This document shows positions 1 to 5,554 of a stretch of 9,475 nt of DNA, in pieces. Location of the stretch: assembly GCA_045602655.1 (NCBI GenBank), contig JAZSBY010000118.1, forward strand, positions 1 to 9,475, read 5' to 3'. The first letter of the stretch is position 1. The number at the start of each line of letters is the position of its first letter. The notes below the pieces were generated by a model. That model had not been told where the DNA came from, did not search any database, and saw only the letters and a program-made list of their open reading frames with translations. Position numbers and translations under genes: made by a program. The stretch is from Fimenecus sp045602655. GTDB lineage: Bacteria; Bacillota; Clostridia; Oscillospirales; Acutalibacteraceae.

Positions 1-420
1 GAAAAATTTGAAGTAACAAAAACTGATACTGAAGAACCTTTCAGTCCACAAGAAAAGCATACTTTCGGTATGTATCTTGATAATAAATGGTATAAGGTTA
101 CTGCAAAGGCTGAATTCATCAACGAAAATGACCCTGTTGAATGCCTTGATGTTTCAATTCTCCAGAATAATCTTATTACACCGATTCTCAACATTACAGA
201 CCCGAGAACGGACAAGAGAATTGACTTTGTAGGTGGTATTCGTGGCTTAGGTGAATTAGAAAGAAGATGTGCAGAGGGTATGAAATTAGCATTTGCAATG
301 TACCCAACATCTCTTAATGAACTTATGGATATTGCGGATGTAGGAAAGGTTATGCCACCAAAATCAACTTGGTTTGAGCCAAAACTTCTTTCAGGTTTGT
401 TTATCCATAAACTGTCATAA
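1..420 (+). CDS. DUF1015 family protein, C-terminal part (5' end outside window)
   Basis: The reading frame is open from the first base, so the gene begins to the left of the window and 139 codons plus the stop are visible. An in-frame ATG at 70 is internal, because the 23 codons before it continue plausible protein. The C-terminal motifs are those of the DUF1015 family: DPRTDKRIDFVGGIRG at about visible residues 67-82, an ELERR stretch, AMYPTSLNELM, and the closing MPPKSTWFEPKLLSGLFIHKL at residues 118-138. The family has no established biochemical activity that I can state. In Clostridia it often lies beside serine-biosynthesis genes (serC, serA), but those would be outside this window. The gene ends 27 bases before a strong terminator and converges on the aldolase gene. 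The family call is secure; function is unknown. Confidence 0.9.
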   Translation, partial: EKFEVTKTDTEEPFSPQEKHTFGMYLDNKWYKVTAKAEFINENDPVECLDVSILQNNLITPILNITDPRTDKRIDFVGGIRGLGELERRCAEGMKLAFAMYPTSLNELMDIADVGKVMPPKSTWFEPKLLSGLFIHKLS

Positions 421-447
421 GTATTAAATGAATATAATAAATAAAAA

Positions 448-477
448 TATCCCTCGGAGTTTTATTTCCGAGGGATT
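448..477. terminator. Bidirectional intrinsic terminator between convergent genes
   Basis: An 11-bp perfect stem (448-458 with 467-477, core TCCCTCGGA/TCCGAGGGA) closes an 8-nt loop. The plus strand is followed by TCTTTATG. The minus strand is followed by a T-rich run (TTTTATTTATT, from the A-rich bases 437-447). It sits between the DUF1015 stop (420) and the aldolase stop (497), so it can end both transcripts. Confidence 0.9.
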
Positions 478-496
478 CTTTATGTAATAAATAGAA

Positions 497-1717
497 TTAT
501 TTGCCTGCCTGCTTTGAGTATTTGAGTCTGTAAACGAGATTCATAATTCTTGTTTCAAGTGGGTTGATAGGCTCAACCTTATCAAACATCTTTGCACTTA
601 CCTGAATTTTAGCACCTTTGTTTGTGATAAATTCAATAGCACCTGCATCATACTCACTACCTGCAACACAAAGAGCACCATTGTTCTGAAGAAGAACAGC
701 ATTTCTGCCCTTAAGCTTCTTAACAACTTTCTTAGCAGTCTTCAAAGTATTGTTTGGGTCGTATGCAGCACTCTTAACGCTTACACCAACAATCTGTGCA
801 AAGTCGTCAATAAGAGGACGCATTGTTTTGCCCATCTTTGAACATGCAACTACATAAGGGTCTTTTGTGTGGTAAATGAAATTAACATCGTCACGCTTTT
901 TATATACTGCACGGTGAAGTTCAATTGAACTGTTGTTTGCATCACCTGCGATAACATCACCTGTGTCGATATCTATTCTTGTAATTGTGCCGTCGCCGTC
1001 AATAACAGAAATATTGAAAACAGGACCGTCGCGTTCACTCTTACAAGGCTCAAATTCTGCAACAGAAGATGGCTTCTTAACAAACTTGTCAACAACATAA
1101 TCGTTGATAGCAGTAAGCTTGTCAGCAACAACACCTGTAAGGGATGTGTATTTATCCATTACAAACTGTTCACAAACATCTTCAAGACGCTTTGCAACAT
1201 TGAATGCGTCATCGTAGTCAACACCCATGCAAACAGCACCGTGGTGAGCCATAACAGCAGCCTTTGCATCTGAACGAGTGATTGCTTCAATAACACCTTT
1301 ACGGAGTTTCTTTGTGCCCGGAAGACCATAGGAAGCAAGAGGAATGTTACTGCCGATAATTTCAGCATTTTCGCCTTCAACATTGTTAATATCCATACCA
1401 AGAGCAGAAACGATGGATGCGTTTACCTGATGTGTGTGGATAACAAAGCCGATTTCCGGACGAAGCTTGTAACAAGCAGCGTGAATTCCTTTTTCGCTTG
1501 AAGGTTTGATTTCGCCTTCATATTCAAGGTCCTCAATATTTACAAGAACGATTTCTTCAGGAGTGAGAGTTTCATAAGCACGACCACTTGGAGTAATAAC
1601 AAACTGTGTATCACTGATACGGCAAGAAATGTTACCCCAAGTACGAGCAATAAGACCTGTTTCAATAAGCTCTTTACCGGCTTTGATTACGAGTTCTTTT
1701 GCCTGCATAATTTCCAT
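497..1717 (-). CDS. Tandem class II aldolase/adducin-family protein, second domain degenerate
   Basis: A 406-residue protein with two class II aldolase/adducin domains in a row; single-domain members such as L-fuculose-phosphate aldolase are about 215-230 residues. Domain 1 (about 3-205) keeps the family's active-site signature: GNIS near 28-31, the catalytic Glu in KPSSEKGIH (E75), zinc ligands H94 and H96 in IHTHQ, and a third His in MAHHG (H159). Domain 2 (about 230-390) aligns by SSIELH (E266) and YHTKD, but the second His is Lys (K285) and the third-His position is Asn (LLQNNG, N346), so it probably cannot hold the metal. The ATG at 1717 is chosen because GAGGTGAT (1722-1729) lies just upstream; a GTG nine codons earlier has no such site. 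The family cleaves or epimerises hydroxylated, often phosphorylated, substrates in the cytoplasm. Its neighbours (transporter, ADH, aminotransferase) suggest catabolism. The substrate is unknown. Confidence 0.88.
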   Translation of the reverse strand: MEIMQAKELVIKAGKELIETGLIARTWGNISCRISDTQFVITPSGRAYETLTPEEIVLVNIEDLEYEGEIKPSSEKGIHAACYKLRPEIGFVIHTHQVNASIVSALGMDINNVEGENAEIIGSNIPLASYGLPGTKKLRKGVIEAITRSDAKAAVMAHHGAVCMGVDYDDAFNVAKRLEDVCEQFVMDKYTSLTGVVADKLTAINDYVVDKFVKKPSSVAEFEPCKSERDGPVFNISVIDGDGTITRIDIDTGDVIAGDANNSSIELHRAVYKKRDDVNFIYHTKDPYVVACSKMGKTMRPLIDDFAQIVGVSVKSAAYDPNNTLKTAKKVVKKLKGRNAVLLQNNGALCVAGSEYDAGAIEFITNKGAKIQVSAKMFDKVEPINPLETRIMNLVYRLKYSKQAGK

Positions 1718-1757
1718 AACTATCACCTCAATTTTTATAACCACTTCCTAAATCTTG

Positions 1758-1893
1758 GCCGCAATTCTCTGCGGCTATTTTTCCGTCATAACTCGTCTAA
1801 AATACTCGTTAATACACAAAGTATTGCCTGCGTTTTTTGACGGTTCTGACGAAAAACTATCTCGCTGATAATCACAACCCGATTTACTCAGCG
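1758..1893 (-). other. Multi-hairpin palindromic block upstream of the aldolase (possible MITE-like repeat or structured leader)
   Basis: Three stem-loops lie side by side in the 254-base gap between aminotransferase and aldolase. (a) 1863-1893: CGCTGA/TCAGCG with a 19-nt loop. (b) 1777-1857: a long imperfect inverted repeat whose outer arms (TTTTTC-GTCA-AAC-CGTC against their complement) pair over roughly 20 bp with small bulges. Its tip is AATAC-TTTGT-GTATT at 1811-1825. (c) 1758-1775: a perfect GCCGCA/TGCGGC hairpin with a 6-nt loop. The block looks richer in G+C than the other gaps. It could be an untranslated leader of the aldolase mRNA or a short repeated palindromic element. I do not recognise a known riboswitch, and the rest of the gap shows no convincing promoter. 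Confidence 0.5.
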
Positions 1894-1929
1894 GTTTATA
1901 TATTTATTTAATTGGAATTAGTTTAATAT

Positions 1930-1957
1930 AGGTGGGTGAGTTTTATCTCACCCACCT
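1930..1957 (-). terminator. Intrinsic terminator of the aminotransferase gene
   Basis: A perfect 11-bp stem (1930-1940 with 1947-1957, AGGTGGGTGAG/CTCACCCACCT) around a TTTTAT loop lies 14 bases past the aminotransferase stop. The downstream minus-strand tail (TATATTAAACTAATT) is T-rich but not a pure T run, so some read-through to the aldolase is possible. Confidence 0.82.
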
Positions 1958-1971
1958 CAAAGAGTCAATGA

Positions 1972-3462
1972 TTATTTTGCTGAAGGTTTAACTGCAACAT
2001 TTGCAAATACCTTGTCGAAGCACTGAAGAGCCTGGTCAATCATCTTAGGTGTGTATGCAGCTGATGTGTAGAGACGGCTACCTGCAAGAGTAACAAGTCC
2101 TTCAGCCATATAAGCAGCACCCATATACTGCATTTCTTTCTTTCTTTCGCTTGTAGCAGAAAGAACACCCGGGATTTTCCAAGGCTTGCACCAGTCGATT
2201 GAGTAGTGCATTGTACCAACTGTTTCAAGATGGCAAACTGAACCTTCGTTCCAAACAACGAATGGAAGACCGTGTTTAACAACAAGTTCCTGAAGACCCT
2301 GAGTAAGTCTGTCACCCATTTCGCCGGCTTTCTGACATGCGTTCTGCTTGTCGATTTCTTCAAGAGTAAAGTAACCTGCACAGCATGAAAGTGGGTTAGC
2401 TGTCATTGTACCGCCTGTGAATGCCTTCTTAACCTTCATACCTGAATCGTCAAGACCTGCACCAAGGTGCTTCATATACTGCTTCTTACCACCAACACCG
2501 CCGGCACCCGGATAACCACCAGCGATAACTTTACCGAAGATTGTAAGGTCAGGAGATACTCCGAAGAAGCCCTGAGCACCGGCCATACCGATACGGAAAC
2601 CTGTAACAACTTCATCGAATACAAGGAGAGCACCGTATTTACGGCAAAGTCTTTCAACACCCTTGTTGAAGTCATAATCAAGTGGAGTTGTACCACTTTC
2701 AGGACCGATTGGTTCAATAAATACAGCAGCTGTGCCACCATTGAACTGGTTGAGCCAAAGCTTTCTTTCAAGGTCTTCAAGGTCACCTGGGAAGAATTCC
2801 TGAGTATGTTTGAAGAGGTAAAGCGGAACACCACTTGCCTGTGTGAATTTAGAACCGGGAACACGGATACCGTAACCGAGCTGGTCTGACCAACCGTGGT
2901 AAGCACCACCCATCTTGAGGATGTTCTTCTTACCTGTTGCAAGACGAGCAACACGAACAGCTGTCATACAAGCTTCTGTACCTGAACCCTGCATACGGAA
3001 CATATCAACTGATTCAACTGAGTCAGAGATTTTCTTTGCAAGTTTGTATTCAAATTCGTGGAAAAGACCTGTTGAAGGACCGCATGTGTTAAGAAGGTCG
3101 ATAACCTGGTCACGAACTACCTTAGGATTTGAGCCAAGAACGGTAGGTCCTCCGGCCTGAAGGAAGTCAAAGTATTTGTTTCCGTCAACGTCATAAAGGT
3201 AAGCACCTTCAGCCTTTGTGAAAACAAGTGGGAATGGATAGTTGAAAGCAAGGTTGTGCTGAACACCACCGGGGATGATAGTCTTTGCTTCAGCAATCAT
3301 TTCCTTTGATTTAGCACATTTCTTGTCATAATACTCTTCTTCATAAGTCTTGAGAACATCAGGTTTAATTGAGTAAATTGGTTTGCTGATGAGTTCGTCA
3401 AGCTGTTTGTTAATCTGAGCAGCATCATGGTAATGTGCAATTGCGAATCTTGTGTCTGCCAT
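1972..3462 (-). CDS. Class III PLP-dependent aminotransferase, glutamate-1-semialdehyde aminomutase-like
   Basis: A 496-residue fold-type I PLP enzyme of the class III family, closest in motifs to glutamate-1-semialdehyde aminomutase (GSAM). PGGVQHN (64-70) matches the GSAM PGGVNS region. SGTEA (160-164) and AYHGW (187-191) bind the phosphate and ring. FDEVVTGFR (282-290) carries the Asp (D283) contacting the pyridine nitrogen. K311 in FGKVIAGGYP is the Schiff-base lysine, and FTGGTMTANP (348-357) follows. GSAM is usually about 430 residues; the extra length is mainly the N-terminal 55-60 residues, which are not part of the core. No heme genes are nearby and the neighbours are catabolic, so a transaminase or aminomutase on a carbon-source intermediate is likelier than a heme role. 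The ATG at 3462 is supported by GGAGGAGA (3469-3476). The gene has its own promoter and terminator. Confidence 0.88.
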   Translation of the reverse strand: MADTRFAIAHYHDAAQINKQLDELISKPIYSIKPDVLKTYEEEYYDKKCAKSKEMIAEAKTIIPGGVQHNLAFNYPFPLVFTKAEGAYLYDVDGNKYFDFLQAGGPTVLGSNPKVVRDQVIDLLNTCGPSTGLFHEFEYKLAKKISDSVESVDMFRMQGSGTEACMTAVRVARLATGKKNILKMGGAYHGWSDQLGYGIRVPGSKFTQASGVPLYLFKHTQEFFPGDLEDLERKLWLNQFNGGTAAVFIEPIGPESGTTPLDYDFNKGVERLCRKYGALLVFDEVVTGFRIGMAGAQGFFGVSPDLTIFGKVIAGGYPGAGGVGGKKQYMKHLGAGLDDSGMKVKKAFTGGTMTANPLSCCAGYFTLEEIDKQNACQKAGEMGDRLTQGLQELVVKHGLPFVVWNEGSVCHLETVGTMHYSIDWCKPWKIPGVLSATSERKKEMQYMGAAYMAEGLVTLAGSRLYTSAAYTPKMIDQALQCFDKVFANVAVKPSAK

Positions 3463-3493
3463 AATTTTTCTCCTCCATATTCAGAAGTAATTT

Positions 3494-3516
3494 TTATCTG
3501 CTGCGGGAACAGATAA
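3494..3516 (-). promoter_or_regulatory. Perfect hairpin/palindrome in the aminotransferase 5' leader
   Basis: TTATCTG (3494-3500) and CAGATAA (3510-3516) are perfect inverted repeats around a 9-nt spacer. They lie between the predicted transcription start (about 3523) and the ribosome binding site. This could be an operator for a dimeric regulator just downstream of the start, or an mRNA 5' stem-loop. Confidence 0.4.
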
Positions 3517-3529
3517 TAGTTCATATACA

Positions 3530-3557
3530 ATTATAACACCAAATTTTACTATGTCAA
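3530..3557 (-). promoter_or_regulatory. Sigma-A-type promoter of the aminotransferase gene
   Basis: On the minus strand, TTGACA (3552-3557) is separated by 16 bp from TATAAT (3530-3535). A TG extended -10 stands directly upstream of the -10. Both hexamers are perfect consensus. The predicted start is near 3523, giving a leader of about 60 nt. Confidence 0.85.
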
Positions 3558-3586
3558 CAATTTTTGGAAAATACTTTGTGTTGAAT

Positions 3587-3646
3587 AGTTAAAAAACATC
3601 TAAAACTCTTAAAAACACGATTTTGTAGTCAAAAAACATCTATAAT
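3587..3646. repeat. Two 20-bp direct repeats upstream of the aminotransferase promoter
   Basis: Bases 3587-3606 and 3627-3646 match at 18 of 20 positions (TAGT-AAAAAACATCTA-AA), with a 40-bp period. They lie about 30 and 70 bp upstream of the -35 hexamer, on the side where an activator or repressor would bind. Between them AAAAACAC (3610-3617) is a weaker partial match. Low complexity lowers confidence, but the CATCTA portion is not simple A-tract. Confidence 0.5.
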
Positions 3647-3667
3647 ATGCTTTAATATACAAATGAA

Positions 3668-3710
3668 AACCACTATTTTTTGTTTGTAGTAAACAGAAAA
3701 AATGGTGGTT
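3668..3710 (-). terminator. Terminator of the alcohol dehydrogenase gene
   Basis: A long stem (3668-3685 with 3691-3710) has about 17-18 pairs, one G-U wobble in minus-strand RNA, a 2-nt bulge and a 5-nt loop. The ends are AACCAC/GTGGTT, and the minus-strand tail begins TTTTCATTTG. It lies 51 bases after the ADH stop and before the aminotransferase promoter. Confidence 0.75.
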
Positions 3711-3761
3711 CTATGTGGAATATGGAGATTTTTAAGTCAAAAGAAACCAAATAGACAAAAA

Positions 3762-4871
3762 TTAACTAAACAGCTTTTTAACAAGCATTCCTGCATCTTT
3801 ATTATTGAAATCGGTGGGGGAATTTTTAAAGTTTTTCAGTGTTTCCCAACGATTCTCGTACTCACTAACTCTTTCATCGGGGATTGATATATGCAAATCA
3901 CATAAGTCATAAATAAGATTTTCAACGGAGTTTTTATCACTATTCATAGCACCCAGAAGTTGCCTAAAAAGAGTTGGATTTGCCTTTTCGCATTCATTTA
4001 AATACTGTGGAATGAATACAGCGCAAGCAATTCCGTGGGGTACACCGTAATCTTCTGTAAGAGCATAACCCATTCCGTGAGGGAATCCCGTACCACCTTT
4101 GTTAAGGGCAAAACCTGCATAGAGTGATGCGAAATAAAGGGTATCCCTTTCTTCTTGTGTTGGCAATTTTTTTGTTTCACTTAGTTTCACGAGAATTGGG
4201 TAAATCATCTTAATTGAAATAAGAGCAAACTGTGTTGTGAGAAAATCTGCCCGTTTTGTAAACATTGATTCAACAGCATGAGCAAGAGCATCAAGTGCAG
4301 TTGAAACAGTTGTTCTGTATGGAACGGAATATGTGTATTTAGCATCTGCAAGAGCAACCTTTGCATAGTAATTCTTACCACTTACACTCTGTTTGCGACC
4401 ATCCTTGCGGGTGAGAACAGATACACCGGAAACTTCACTACCCGTGCCGGATGTTGTGCCGATTACAATAAGTGGCAGGGGCTTATTTTCAACTTTATCC
4501 GTGTAGATACCGTCGTCAATGATTTGTGGGTTAGCAGCATAAACACAAACAGCCTTTGCAGCATCAAGAGGTGAGCCACCACCAATACCTATTATATACT
4601 CAGCCGAAAAATCTCTTGCAACCTGACCACCTTCACAGCAAGTGGTGGTCAATGGGTTTTCTGTAATCTTATTAAAAATACTGTATTCAATGTCCATTTC
4701 ATCAAGTATTGCAACAACATCGTCCAAAGCACCTGACTTTTTCGCTGAAGATGCACCTGTCACAATAAGACACCTTTTTCCGAATTGTGAAAATATATTT
4801 TTGTTATTTTCCAAAACATCCTTACCGCCAATAATGTTTACCGGCATATAAAAGCTAAAATCATAGTTCAT
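3762..4871 (-). CDS. Iron-containing (group III) alcohol dehydrogenase
   Basis: A 369-residue cytoplasmic NAD(P)H-dependent oxidoreductase, near the family's usual 380. The N-terminal nucleotide-binding half has GIGGGSPLDAAKA (about 95-107) and GTTSGTGSEVS (138-148), both hallmarks of the family. The C-terminal helical half has all four metal ligands: D194 and H198 in ALDALAHAVES, H265 in GFPHGMGYAL and H279 in GVPHGIACA. It should interconvert an aldehyde and an alcohol, in fermenters usually reducing the aldehyde to regenerate NAD(P)+. The ATG at 4871 is chosen over the GTG at 4880, because GGAG of TTGGAGTGAG sits 8 bases before the ATG and the GTG lies inside that site. The gene has its own promoter and terminator, with the aminotransferase next downstream. 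Aldehyde identity is unknown. It might reduce the short aldehyde released by the aldolase (inference). Confidence 0.92.
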   Translation of the reverse strand: MNYDFSFYMPVNIIGGKDVLENNKNIFSQFGKRCLIVTGASSAKKSGALDDVVAILDEMDIEYSIFNKITENPLTTTCCEGGQVARDFSAEYIIGIGGGSPLDAAKAVCVYAANPQIIDDGIYTDKVENKPLPLIVIGTTSGTGSEVSGVSVLTRKDGRKQSVSGKNYYAKVALADAKYTYSVPYRTTVSTALDALAHAVESMFTKRADFLTTQFALISIKMIYPILVKLSETKKLPTQEERDTLYFASLYAGFALNKGGTGFPHGMGYALTEDYGVPHGIACAVFIPQYLNECEKANPTLFRQLLGAMNSDKNSVENLIYDLCDLHISIPDERVSEYENRWETLKNFKNSPTDFNNKDAGMLVKKLFS

Positions 4872-4892
4872 AAATCTCACTCCAATGACAAT

Positions 4893-4920
4893 ATTGTACC
4901 ATTACAAATAAAAAAATCAA
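4893..4920 (-). promoter_or_regulatory. Promoter of the alcohol dehydrogenase gene
   Basis: On the minus strand, TTGATT (4915-4920), 16 bp and TACAAT (4893-4898) fit a sigma-A promoter, giving a short leader of about 15 nt that still contains the GGAG site. Confidence 0.65.
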
Positions 4921-4925
4921 CCATT

Positions 4926-4943
4926 TTTAACCGGTCAGTTAAA
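4926..4943. promoter_or_regulatory. Inverted repeat just upstream of the ADH promoter
   Basis: TTTAAC and GTTAAA flank a CGGTCA spacer, ending 5 bp upstream of the -35 hexamer. The size and place suit a regulator-binding site. The arms are short and A+T-rich, so chance cannot be excluded. Confidence 0.3.
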
Positions 4944-4993
4944 TAGATTTGAATTTGTCGAACAAAAGACAGAATAAAATCTATTGTGATAAA

Positions 4994-5248
4994 GATAAAA
5001 AAGATGACTGTCAATTTCTCGACAGCCATCTTTTCTTTATGAGAAAAATTATTATGAAAAAACTATTTAAGCGACTTGCCGATTGCAAGTCTATATATTA
5101 AAAATTTCTGTGTAGCGGGAAAAATAGGGATTGGTGTTATACTTTATGAAAAAGGAAAGGGAAAATTTGTTGGGGATTGGGAAAAACCCACCACACAGAA
5201 ATTATGAACAAACTAAAGGTTAACTTTAATTCCCCTTTGTTTTGTTGT
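4994..5248 (-). ncRNA. Candidate independent small RNA with a C/U-rich loop
   Basis: About 255 nt lie between a near-consensus minus-strand promoter and a terminator, with no credible ORF. In 5' to 3' order the RNA could form four elements. P1 is 5234-5246 with 5207-5219, about 12 pairs with two single-base bulges. P2 is 5187-5203 with 5103-5119, 17 continuous pairs including one G-U and one U-G. P3 is 5085-5091 with 5073-5079, the perfect 7-bp GACTTGC/GCAAGTC hairpin. The terminator stem is 4999-5034. In plus-strand RNA the two wobbles of P2 become A/C mismatches, which supports the minus strand. P2 closes a 67-nt loop with almost no G and several UCCC/CCCC tracts, including two copies of CCAATCCC. 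That resembles C-rich, ribosome-site-targeting sRNAs of Gram-positives (inference). Its length would also suit 6S RNA, but the C/U-rich open loop does not. I do not recognise a known family. Confidence 0.6.
4999..5034 (-). terminator. Terminator of the candidate small RNA
   Basis: AAAAGATG (4999-5006) pairs with CATCTTTT (5027-5034), followed by one A/C mismatch and CTGTC/GACAG around an 8-nt loop. The minus-strand tail is TTTTTTATCTTTATC, and the plus strand also has TTTTCTTT. No plus-strand gene leads into it, so a minus-strand role is favoured. Confidence 0.8.
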
Positions 5249-5254
5249 GGCTAT

Positions 5255-5283
5255 ATAATAACACTAAAAAAATAAAAAGTCAA
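5255..5283 (-). promoter_or_regulatory. Strong promoter driving the candidate small RNA
   Basis: On the minus strand, TTGACT (5278-5283), a 17-bp spacer and TATTAT (5255-5260) are present, with TG one base upstream of the -10 (extended -10). The predicted start is about 5248-5251. No coding sequence starts downstream within 370 bases. Confidence 0.8.
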
Positions 5284-5289
5284 GCATTT

Positions 5290-5330
5290 TTGCACAATAA
5301 AAATGTTAAAGATTTGTGAATATTGCACAA
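5290..5330. repeat. Repeated 8-mer upstream of the small RNA promoter
   Basis: TTGCACAA occurs at 5290-5297 and 5323-5330, spaced 33 bp (about three helical turns). Its reverse complement TTGTGCAA lies at 5477-5484. The nearer copy is 6 bp upstream of the -35 hexamer. A regulator-binding role is plausible but unproven. The remaining bases of this gap (5331-5518) are very A+T-rich and show nothing else that I can support. Confidence 0.4.
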
Positions 5331-5517
5331 ATAAACTGTAAACAGAAATATTTGCAGGGTGTGTAATAATTTTTTTTCAAAAAAACAGTTTTTGTGTAAA
5401 ATATACAAATAATAGGCAGATAAATGTAAAAATAAACCAAAACTCAATTTATAATGGCTGGAAATTGTCAAAAAGTTTGTGCAACTTTTTTAAAAATGTT
5501 TTTTAGAAAAATAAAAA

Positions 5518-5539
5518 TGGGGTTGAATTCTCAACCCCA
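5518..5539 (-). terminator. Intrinsic terminator of the MFS transporter gene
   Basis: A 9-bp perfect stem (GGGGTTGA/TCAACCCC plus a T-A pair) around a 4-nt loop is followed on the minus strand by TTTTTATTTTTC. It lies 15 bases past the transporter stop. Confidence 0.9.
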
Positions 5540-5554
5540 AAATTTCATTAGGTT

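Noticed and set aside
1731..1742. TATAAA just before the aldolase ribosome site as a -10 element
   Set aside because: The only -35-like match (TTGCGG) is 19 bp away and lies in the stem of a hairpin, and the start point would fall within the ribosome site.
2467..2889. Plus-strand 140-residue ORF and other long frames inside the aminotransferase
   Set aside because: They are antisense or out-of-frame shadows of a fully conserved coding sequence and have no family motifs of their own.
3570..3581. Shared 12-mer AATACTTTGTGT here and, inverted, at 1814-1825
   Set aside because: The two copies are in opposite orientation relative to their genes and in different structural settings. One exact 12-base match in A+T-rich DNA is too weak to call a shared operator.
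5103..5203. Plus-strand RNA with about six GGA motifs, as a CsrA-sponge-like RNA
   Set aside because: The GGA motifs are the complement of the C-rich loop. In plus-strand RNA the long stem has two A/C mismatches, and no plus-strand promoter is visible; promoter and terminator favour the minus strand.
5146..5223. Plus-strand 25-codon ORF (MKKERENLLGIG...) over the candidate RNA
   Set aside because: It has no good ribosome site at proper spacing and no plus-strand promoter. It lies entirely on the arm and loop of a structure better explained by the minus strand.
4994..5248. 6S RNA, tmRNA or RNase P RNA
   Set aside because: The length would allow 6S, but a long C/U-rich unpaired loop does not resemble the bulged 6S hairpin. 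The tmRNA and RNase P hallmark sequences are not seen. No covariance model could be run, so 6S is only disfavoured.
5280..5471. Minus-strand 63-residue ORF
   Set aside because: It consists of low-complexity A+T-rich codons, has no ribosome site before its start, and overlaps the promoter of the candidate RNA.
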